This document shows, piece after piece, positions 12,837 through 17,987 of a DNA stretch of 30,753 bases. This DNA comes from a virus. The position numbers and the translations under genes were made by a program. The stretch spans positions 1 to 30,753 of IMG/VR virus record IMGVR_UViG_3300017726_000046. One strand, written 5' to 3'. The notes under the pieces are model-generated. The model saw only the letters and a list, made by a program, of their open reading frames with translations, made no database searches and was not told the DNA's origin. Every line of letters begins with the position of its first letter. Position 1 is the first letter of the stretch.

Positions 12837-13472
12837 ATGGCAAAGAAACCACTTCCAAAATCTGTACCGGTCAAGAAAAAAAGGGGCGTGGGGCAGCCCA
12901 GAGCAACAAAGGATCGACCGCTAACACGGAAGCAGGAACTTTTTGTAAAAGAGTTGGTTTCTAAAGACGGCCAGATTACAATGCGTGAAGCAGCAATTAA
13001 CGCAGGATATCCTGCGGGGTCTGCACATACCCGAGCATACGAGATGACAAACCCACATATCTGTCCCCACGTGGTGGCAGCTATTAAAGCATATCGTGAT
13101 GAGCTCGACGAAAAGTATGGCATTAATTATCGAAGACATATCCGTGATCTGCAAACGATACGTGATATGGCTTTGCAGAACGGGGCTTACTCGGCAGCCG
13201 TTCAAGCGGAGTATAGACGGGGGCAAGCACAAGGCGACATCTATGTCAGCAAGAGCGAGATACGTCACGGCAGCATTGACTCTATGAGCAAAGAAGACGT
13301 GATGAAGGCGCTAGAGGAGATTAAACAGACTTATGCCCCAGTCACTATCGACATTACTCCCGAAGGAGAGGACAATTCCCAGAACCGCGCAAAAGCGCGA
13401 AGCCGCATTGTGGCAACAGATGAAGAAGGGGATGGAGAAGAGTTCGAGGAAGATCACCGCAACACGGCTTGA
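12837..13472 (+). CDS. terS: Terminase small subunit
   Basis: This 211-residue protein should recognise the packaging site and hand DNA to the large terminase. A basic N-terminal tail (1-25) precedes a helix-turn-helix region LTRKQELFVKELVSKDGQ, REAAINAGYPAGSAHTRAYEM, the usual TerS DNA-binding layout. A helical oligomerisation region with YRRHIRDLQTIRDMALQNG follows, and then an acidic C-terminal tail (DEEGDGEEFEED). The ATG at 12837 is used rather than the TTG two codons upstream. Unusually, the large subunit lies 4.5 kb away. Its last 98 bases or more overlap the nuclease gene in another frame. Confidence 0.82.
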   Translation: MAKKPLPKSVPVKKKRGVGQPRATKDRPLTRKQELFVKELVSKDGQITMREAAINAGYPAGSAHTRAYEMTNPHICPHVVAAIKAYRDELDEKYGINYRRHIRDLQTIRDMALQNGAYSAAVQAEYRRGQAQGDIYVSKSEIRHGSIDSMSKEDVMKALEEIKQTYAPVTIDITPEGEDNSQNRAKARSRIVATDEEGDGEEFEEDHRNTA

Positions 13473-13794
13473 AACGTGGGCAATGCCCGGGGTGCCGGAT
13501 GTTTTGTTGTGTGATGAGCTTGGACAGTTTCACTTTGTAGAATTAAAGGCGACGGCCGGACGGGCTGTTGATTTGCGCCCGCATCAAGTCGCATGGCTTT
13601 CAAAGCACAGCCATGCAAGCACGTGGGTTTTGGTTAAAAAACTCAAGACAAAGCGCGAGCCCGAGCAATTGTTTTTGTTTAAAGGTGAAGACGCAATGGA
13701 CCTGAAGCTGGAGGGTTTGAAAGTTGATCCGTTATATCACGCCAATAACACTTTTGATTGGCCGGAAATAATTGACTTGATTTGTCCCAGATGA
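13375..13794 (+). CDS. VRR-NUC-like PD-(D/E)XK nuclease
   Basis: This probable small endonuclease (about 139 residues) has the VRR-NUC core PGVPDVLLCDELGQFHFVELK. The metal-binding residues are Asp in PD (42) and E56/K58 in ELK, followed by RPHQVAWL with the typical Gln. Related phage enzymes act on branched DNA such as Holliday junctions, which would fit debranching before packaging. The start is odd. An ATG at 13333 lacks a ribosome-binding site, whereas AAGGAGAGG (13363-13371) is well placed before an ATT at 13375. The conserved KREAALW begins just after, so a rare ATT start is proposed. An ATG at 13420 would cut into the conserved N-terminus. Confidence 0.75.
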   Translation: MPRTAQKREAALWQQMKKGMEKSSRKITATRLETWAMPGVPDVLLCDELGQFHFVELKATAGRAVDLRPHQVAWLSKHSHASTWVLVKKLKTKREPEQLFLFKGEDAMDLKLEGLKVDPLYHANNTFDWPEIIDLICPR

Positions 13795-13811
13795 TCGCAT
13801 AACATCGCATA
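13794..13811 (+). promoter_or_regulatory. Tandem ATCGCATA motif
   Basis: Two exact ATCGCATA copies (13794-13801 and 13804-13811), 10 bases apart, precede the gene at 13836. A TTGATT/CATAAC pair with a 15-base spacer (13777-13803) is a weak promoter candidate overlapping the first copy. Confidence 0.5.
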
Positions 13812-13835
13812 CATAACGAAACTATGGAGAATGTT

Positions 13836-14060
13836 ATGGGCGACATAAAATTACCACTTAACCAAGAACAGCTTGAAAACTTTATCTTGCACCACATTTA
13901 TTTGTGGTCAAAAGAATATGTTGATTTAAACGGCGGAAAAACAAACGACGCAATCCCGCCTTTAGACGAAGTTATGGATCAAGAGTTCGGTTCCTTTTAT
14001 ATTGGTTTGGCGGACAAATTTAGAAAAGACGTTTTGCCAAAGTTTGAGGCGGCCGCGTAA
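13836..14060 (+). CDS. Small hypothetical protein
   Basis: This 74-residue soluble acidic protein contains a helix with NQEQLENFILHHIYLWSKEYVD. The ATG at 13836 is chosen over one at 13824 because the latter forms part of ACTATGGAG, the ribosome-binding stretch common to these cassettes. No family recognised. It is the first gene of the island between terS and terL and is directly joined to the next small ORF. Confidence 0.65.
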   Translation: MGDIKLPLNQEQLENFILHHIYLWSKEYVDLNGGKTNDAIPPLDEVMDQEFGSFYIGLADKFRKDVLPKFEAAA

Positions 14061-14174
14061 ATGTTTTTAATGACTTGGCTTGCAAAATTATGGCACGGTC
14101 CCGAACGCTGGGAGGAATATGAGCGCAAGCGAAAACAGCCCCGCATGAAAACGCGACCGCGACGACGTAAATAA
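14061..14174 (+). CDS. Arg/Lys-rich microprotein
   Basis: This 37-residue ORF begins at an ATG immediately after the preceding TAA. It opens with a short hydrophobic segment (MFLMTWLAKLW), then WEEYERKRKQ and a polybasic tail RPRRRK. It ends just before a terminator, which supports it being the last gene of a two-gene unit. Nucleic-acid or membrane binding is possible; function unknown. Confidence 0.5.
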   Translation: MFLMTWLAKLWHGPERWEEYERKRKQPRMKTRPRRRK

Positions 14175-14184
14175 ACAAAAAATT

Positions 14185-14209
14185 AACCCGCTTGACCGCG
14201 GGTTTTTTT
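14185..14209 (+). terminator. Intrinsic terminator
   Basis: AACCCGC (14185-14191), loop TTGACC, GCGGGTT (14198-14204) and a T run to 14209. The loop itself is a -35-like hexamer for the next promoter. Confidence 0.88.
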
Positions 14210-14226
14210 ACGTGTTATATATGCGA
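14192..14226 (+). promoter_or_regulatory. Promoter overlapping the terminator, with TATGCGA motif
   Basis: TTGACC (14192-14197, the terminator loop), a 17-base spacer and TTATAT (14215-14220). The motif TATGCGA (14220-14226) lies at the -10 end and start site. It would drive the GP88-like gene at 14254. Confidence 0.5.
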
Positions 14227-14253
14227 CTTATCTTATACTACGGAGGGCAAACC

Positions 14254-14964
14254 ATGTTAAAGACAGTAGAAACCAGCCGCGCCAAAAAAACTAAGGGCAT
14301 TGCGGTAACTTATAGAGCGGGCAGCGGGGAAAAATACGCGACTTGTCCCAGCGATTGCAAAATGAATTGCAGCGGTAAAGGCACCAAAACAATAGACTGG
14401 GAATATTTTGACGCGTTGCTTGATGCGGTGCCGCGCAAGGGTGTATCGTTTACTTATTCGCATTTTGATCCAAACGTTTATGGTTGGGGCAAAAAATTAA
14501 AGGCGGGAAAAACCGTCATAAACTTTTCAACTGAAGACTTAGGGGCGGCAGCCGCGTCAATTTGGAACGGCGTTCCGTCGGTTGCAGTCGTGCCCGAAAG
14601 TTTTTGGCATGGCCGCAAAACGGCCGCGCCGCATGGCAAAACAATTGTGCGTTGCCCCGCGGAATATCGCGACGGGTTTAGCTGCGCGGATTGTGGAAAC
14701 GGCGACCCTTTATGCGCTCGCCTTGAACGCAATTTTATTATTGGCTTTACAGCGCACGGACCCAGCAAACGAAAAGCCGCCGATCCGGAAACCCGCGGGG
14801 GCTGTTATGCGGATGCAGGCAATTGCCGTATATGGTGGGAAGAAACCGCAAACGCATCGCAACCAGATGAAACCGACGCGGAAAAGATAAAACGTTTTGC
14901 AAAAGCATTGCCGCCGCGGTCAATTATCCGGCACCATGTTGCGGGCGATATCGGGGCCGAATAA
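14254..14964 (+). CDS. Cysteine-rich GP88-like phage/plasmid protein
   Basis: This 236-residue protein resembles the phage Gene product 88 group and related plasmid proteins (similarity judged by eye). An N-terminal KGIAVTYRAG...CPSDCKMNC cluster is followed by a beta/alpha core with VSFTYSHFDP. A second cluster, SCADCGNGDPLC, leads into a buried strand NFIIGFTAHG. The repeated Cys groups suggest a metal or iron-sulphur site; a catalytic activity is not established. The C-terminal third is charged (ETDAEKIKRFAKALP). The ATG at 14254 follows ACTACGGAGG; the frame's earlier ATGs lie in the promoter. GC-rich third positions set it apart from the virion genes. It is alone in its cassette. Confidence 0.72.
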   Translation: MLKTVETSRAKKTKGIAVTYRAGSGEKYATCPSDCKMNCSGKGTKTIDWEYFDALLDAVPRKGVSFTYSHFDPNVYGWGKKLKAGKTVINFSTEDLGAAAASIWNGVPSVAVVPESFWHGRKTAAPHGKTIVRCPAEYRDGFSCADCGNGDPLCARLERNFIIGFTAHGPSKRKAADPETRGGCYADAGNCRIWWEETANASQPDETDAEKIKRFAKALPPRSIIRHHVAGDIGAE

Positions 14965-14990
14965 CTTTTTCAAAAATTAGCTTGCATTTA

Positions 14991-15007
14991 TATGCGAGTT
15001 TATGCGA
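14991..15007. promoter_or_regulatory. Tandem TATGCGA motif
   Basis: TATGCGA occurs at 14991-14997 and 15001-15007, exactly 10 bases apart, upstream of the DUF932 gene. This is the reverse complement of the TCGCATA core. No clear promoter hexamers were assigned. Confidence 0.5.
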
Positions 15008-15013
15008 TGTTAT

Positions 15014-15040
15014 CGGGGCGGGACAATCCTGCCCCGTTTT
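15014..15040 (+). other. Leader hairpin before the DUF932 gene
   Basis: CGGGGCGGGA (15014-15023) pairs with TCCTGCCCCG (15027-15036) over a CAA loop, ten pairs with one G-T, followed by four T. It may terminate leader transcripts (an attenuator) or end the previous cassette. Confidence 0.6.
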
Positions 15041-15069
15041 AATTTGTCTTAACTACGGAGAATTTAGAC

Positions 15070-16260
15070 ATGACTTATCAAACAAACGCCTTCGCGCATG
15101 GCATCGGAAACAGCGCAGTATCTTCACAATGGTTTTCACGCCCCGACGATCAAAAGTTTTTGTCGCTTGATGCAATGCTAAACTTTAAAAAGACGGACGC
15201 CCGCCAGATGACAAGCCGCACCGTTGACACGCACAAGATCAAAATTGTGGGAGACGTTGACCCCGAAAACCCCAGCCGCGGCGATATCTTTATTGAATAC
15301 ACCGATGACGACCGGCGCGAGCATTTAAACACCCCAACCAATTGGAGCTTTGGACAATTGTCCCAACTTGCGGGGGCACCGTCAGGTTATTTGCGAGACT
15401 TACCCGCACCCATTGCGGCGGACTGTATTCAATGGGGTTTGAAACATAACCGCGGCAAAGAATTGATTAAAGTTTTCGGGCAACAAAACGAGGGCGGCGA
15501 ACTGCGAGCGGCAACCGGTCCCGATTATGGCCGCATTTATGACTGGGAAATTTTAGAACCAATCAAACAATTGGTTGACGCATCCGGCGGACAATGGAAA
15601 ATCCCGGGCATGATGACCGGCAGCCGCAACGGTCTGGCCGTTTATGATCCAGACGTGCCGGTAAGTTTGGAAACGACTACCTTGTTTGCATCCGACCGCG
15701 ACGTATTTGTTTTCCTAGTAGATGACCGCAACCCAATCGAAGTGGGCAAGCTTGCGAACGGCGAGCCCGATTTGATGTTTAGGGGGTTTTACGCATGGAA
15801 CAGCGAAACGGGGAGCAAAACCGCGGGCATTGCTGCAATGTATTTGCGCGGCGTTTGTATGAACCGCAATTTATGGGGCGTTGAAAATTTCCATGAAATT
15901 AAAATCCGGCATACAAAATTTGCGCCGGACCGTTTCGCAGCGGAGGCCCGCCCCGCGTTGCAATCATTTGCGCAGGGAGCGACGTCTACTTTTGTTGAGG
16001 GCGTACAGGCAGCCAAAGCGGCTAAGATAGCCGCAGACGATGACGAGCGGCTTGACTTCCTAACAAAACGAGCAGGCTTGTCTGGGCGCATGGCGAGAGC
16101 AGCAAACGCCCGCCACCTTGCGGAGGAAGGCCGCCCCGTTGAAACGGTTTGGGATGCAGCGCAGGCAATAACCGCCATTGCGCGAGACGTGCCACATCAG
16201 GACAGCCGCATTGAAGTGGAGCGGAAAGCGGGCGCAATTCTCGACAAAGTGGCCGCATAA
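15070..16260 (+). CDS. DUF932 protein (phage/plasmid-like)
   Basis: This 396-residue soluble protein matches the DUF932 family found on plasmids and phages. Visible landmarks are FGQLSQLAGAPSGYLRDLP near residue 95, the central LRAATGPDYGRIYDWEIL, a strand-rich region (DVFVFLVDDRNPIEVG) and RGVCMNRNLWG near 275, then a helical Ala-rich tail. Some relatives are proposed to act in plasmid maintenance or host take-over, but no activity is established. The ATG follows ACTACGGAGAA. It is a one-gene cassette between its own leader and terminator. The gene is GC-rich compared with the replication and structural modules, suggesting a separate history. Confidence 0.85.
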   Translation: MTYQTNAFAHGIGNSAVSSQWFSRPDDQKFLSLDAMLNFKKTDARQMTSRTVDTHKIKIVGDVDPENPSRGDIFIEYTDDDRREHLNTPTNWSFGQLSQLAGAPSGYLRDLPAPIAADCIQWGLKHNRGKELIKVFGQQNEGGELRAATGPDYGRIYDWEILEPIKQLVDASGGQWKIPGMMTGSRNGLAVYDPDVPVSLETTTLFASDRDVFVFLVDDRNPIEVGKLANGEPDLMFRGFYAWNSETGSKTAGIAAMYLRGVCMNRNLWGVENFHEIKIRHTKFAPDRFAAEARPALQSFAQGATSTFVEGVQAAKAAKIAADDDERLDFLTKRAGLSGRMARAANARHLAEEGRPVETVWDAAQAITAIARDVPHQDSRIEVERKAGAILDKVAA

Positions 16261-16283
16261 ATAACCGCGCCGCCGTAGTAACT

Positions 16284-16309
16284 GGCCCGCCATTGCGCGG
16301 GCCTTTTTT
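16284..16309 (+). terminator. Intrinsic terminator of the DUF932 cassette
   Basis: GGCCCGC (16284-16290) and GCGGGCC (16297-16303) around CATTGC, then six T. Confidence 0.9.
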
Positions 16310-16318
16310 ATTGGGGGC

Positions 16319-16354
16319 TTTACTTTTTGTTAAATTATCTCATAATATCGCATA
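16319..16354 (+). promoter_or_regulatory. Promoter with tandem motif, first duplicated cassette
   Basis: TTTACT (16319-16324), 16 bases, CATAAT (16341-16346). TCTCATA (16338-16344) and TCGCATA (16348-16354) lie 10 bases apart across the -10. The copy at 16884 has the same geometry. Confidence 0.6.
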
Positions 16355-16370
16355 GCGGCGGGCAAGCCGC
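16355..16370 (+). other. Leader hairpin with GGGCAA loop
   Basis: GCGGC-GGGCAA-GCCGC, five pairs, directly after the TATCGCATA motif. An identical 16-base hairpin occurs at 16920-16935 and a longer-stem version at 11969-11986. Confidence 0.55.
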
Positions 16371-16402
16371 TCTAACTTTAACCAAACTACGGAGGCCAAA
16401 AA

Positions 16403-16828
16403 ATGGCACAATCACTATTTGCAGAAAACTTTAGACCCTCAGACATTTTACTTGATCGGGTTTTGAACCCGTTGCGCGATCCGGATATTGGATCATTTAA
16501 ACCGGCGGACATTATCGAAGCTTGCGGAATAATTCCGGATTTCTTTTGCGCCGCTTGTTTGACGCTGGAAAGCTTAGAGCACCCGATGCAACTTGAAGAC
16601 ATAGCCCACCAAATGGATGAGGCTTATCAATATGGCGGGTTTGGGAAATACCCATGGAAGGGCACTGTTGAGCATGACGGCCGCTATATTTCAGACAGTG
16701 AAGACCCCGATTTGTTGCCGCTTGCACGTTTTCAATATGCGGGGTTTTCCTGTTTTGTTTACGATTACGGCGTGACCGCAATCATGGACAACATGACCGG
16801 CCGCGCCATGGTTGCGCGGTTTGATTAA
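16403..16828 (+). CDS. Hypothetical acidic protein, first duplicated cassette
   Basis: This 141-residue soluble acidic protein has four cysteines, two of them in FFCAAC. The middle is aromatic-rich (DEAYQYGGFGKYPWKGTVEHDGRY) and the end strand-rich (FSCFVYDYGVTAIMDNMTG). ACTACGGAGG precedes the ATG. No family recognised. It is framed by a promoter/leader and a terminator that are both repeated around the next gene. Confidence 0.75.
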   Translation: MAQSLFAENFRPSDILLDRVLNPLRDPDIGSFKPADIIEACGIIPDFFCAACLTLESLEHPMQLEDIAHQMDEAYQYGGFGKYPWKGTVEHDGRYISDSEDPDLLPLARFQYAGFSCFVYDYGVTAIMDNMTGRAMVARFD

Positions 16829-16851
16829 AACACCCGCACACAAGCAGCGAG

Positions 16852-16876
16852 GGCGGCCCCAGTGGCCGCCTTTTTT
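16852..16876 (+). terminator. Intrinsic terminator, copy 1
   Basis: GGCGGCC (16852-16858), CCAGT loop, GGCCGCC (16864-16870), six T. Twenty-seven bases here (16848-16874) are repeated exactly at 17407-17433. Confidence 0.9.
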
Positions 16877-16883
16877 GTTTCTC

Positions 16884-16919
16884 TTTACATTATATTAAAT
16901 TACCGCATATTATCGCATA
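16884..16919 (+). promoter_or_regulatory. Promoter with tandem motif, second duplicated cassette
   Basis: TTTACA (16884-16889), 16 bases, CATATT (16906-16911). CGCATA at 16904-16909 and 16914-16919 are 10 bases apart. Confidence 0.6.
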
Positions 16920-16935
16920 GCGGCGGGCAAGCCGC
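16920..16935 (+). other. Leader hairpin with GGGCAA loop, copy 2
   Basis: GCGGC-GGGCAA-GCCGC, identical to 16355-16370. Confidence 0.55.
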
Positions 16936-16964
16936 ATTTAACCAAACTACGGAGGGCGCAAGCC

Positions 16965-17381
16965 ATGATTGAACTAAAAACAAACCCCGACTATTTGCAC
17001 AGATTAGCGAGCGATACCATTGAGGCGGGCCGCGATATGACCGGCCAAGATATAAACGACGCCGCGCAAGATATTAAAAATTTGCGCGATTACGCCGAAA
17101 GCCTTGAACGCACCTCGCAACAGATGAGCGGCGAAATTAACAGCATACGCACCCAGCGCGACGAAGCAGCCGCCGCCTTGCTTGCAATCATCCGGCCCGA
17201 ATTGCAAAAGCTTATTGAGCAGGAATTAAAAGACGGCCCTACGATTGACGATTTAAACGACCGCATAGCCGACATTGACGACCGGCTGGAGCGAGTAGAA
17301 GACCCCGCCGACACGATCCGCGACGAGGTGCGCGACATGGTGAGAGACGGCGAAATAATCGTAACCGTTGACCTAGCCTAA
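16965..17381 (+). CDS. Coiled-coil protein, second duplicated cassette
   Basis: This 138-residue acidic, almost entirely helical protein has two heptad-rich stretches (about 30-60 with IKNLRDYAESLERTSQQM, and 88-125 with IDDLNDRIADIDDRLERVED). It should form a dimeric or trimeric coiled coil. There is no membrane segment or signal. ACTACGGAGG lies before the ATG. It shares regulatory flanks, but not protein sequence, with its left neighbour. Function unknown. Confidence 0.75.
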   Translation: MIELKTNPDYLHRLASDTIEAGRDMTGQDINDAAQDIKNLRDYAESLERTSQQMSGEINSIRTQRDEAAAALLAIIRPELQKLIEQELKDGPTIDDLNDRIADIDDRLERVEDPADTIRDEVRDMVRDGEIIVTVDLA

Positions 17382-17410
17382 ACAGCCAGCAACACCGACA
17401 AACGACCGAG

Positions 17411-17433
17411 GGCGGCCCCAGTGGCCGCCTTTT
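17411..17433 (+). terminator. Intrinsic terminator, copy 2
   Basis: GGCGGCC (17411-17417), CCAGT, GGCCGCC (17423-17429), TTTT; an exact repeat of the terminator at 16852. Confidence 0.88.
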
Positions 17434-17931
17434 CTTTTGCGCAGTGCTCAACAGTTAAACAAGGCGGGCCCCGCCCCGCGCACCCTTGCCAAAACCTACC
17501 GGCCGCGCCCCGAGGGCCGAGGGCCGAGCCCAGCCCGCCGCAGTTACCGCACCGGCAGCCGCCGCCCAGAACCGCGCCGCAGCTGCACGACGCAACGCCG
17601 CCGGACCGCGAACCGCGAGCACCGGCCCGCATTTAATTATTACCGGCTGGACCGCCCGCAACCCGTCGCTTGCGCCCAGCGGGCAAAAGTTAATTATTTA
17701 CTGGGTTGAGCACCGCGCCCCAACCGCCAAACCCCACAAAATAAGGGCAGGGGCCCCCGCATATCGGGTCAAAAGCCGCGATTTTTGGCCGAAAATCCGC
17801 GCAAAATCGACCGCGGCCCCGCCGCCTCGTACCGAAGGCTAGGGCCATGTTTCTCACAAATATTACAGCGTTATTTGCTACGGGTACTAACTGTTGTATA
17901 TTAACGCTTATAATCGCATATATATTGTGCT
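17434..17931. other. C-rich non-coding gap before terL
   Basis: About 400 bases up to about 17840 are strongly GC-rich with more C than G on this strand; for example line 17521-17580 has 30 C and 19 G. Frames are open only because stop codons are rare here, and none has a convincing start and ribosome-binding site. Short repeats such as GAGGGCC and TTAATTATT are visible. The last 90 bases become AT-rich and include ATCGCATA (17913-17920). Possible roles are a packaging site, a replication origin or a decayed insert. Confidence 0.5.
17912..17920 (+). promoter_or_regulatory. AATCGCATA motif upstream of parS and terL
   Basis: A further copy of the accessory-region motif, next to TATAAT (17909-17914), in the terL leader. 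No good -35 was found. Confidence 0.4.
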
Positions 17932-17949
17932 ATGTTTCACGTGAAACAT
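17932..17949. promoter_or_regulatory. Perfect parS (ParB-binding) site
   Basis: ATGTTTCACGTGAAACAT is a perfect 18-base palindrome. Its inner 16 bases, TGTTTCACGTGAAACA (17933-17948), are identical to the parS consensus bound by chromosomal ParB (Spo0J) across many bacteria, including alphaproteobacteria. It lies 38 bases before the proposed terL start, in the non-coding leader. No parA or parB gene is in the window, so any ParB would come from the host or from outside the window. Confidence 0.85.
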
Positions 17950-17987
17950 TTTGCGTAAACTGCGTGTCAAAAGTTACAGGGGCCCCT

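Noticed and set aside
17486-17842. 118-codon Ala/Pro/Arg-rich open frame before terL, plus several others in the same interval
   Set aside because: Open only because the DNA is GC-rich with few stops; TTG start, no ribosome-binding site, low-complexity product.
17847-17987. 47-codon N-terminal extension of terL
   Set aside because: It reads through the parS palindrome and an AT-rich leader and has no counterpart in terminase architecture; ATG 17988 has AGGGG upstream.
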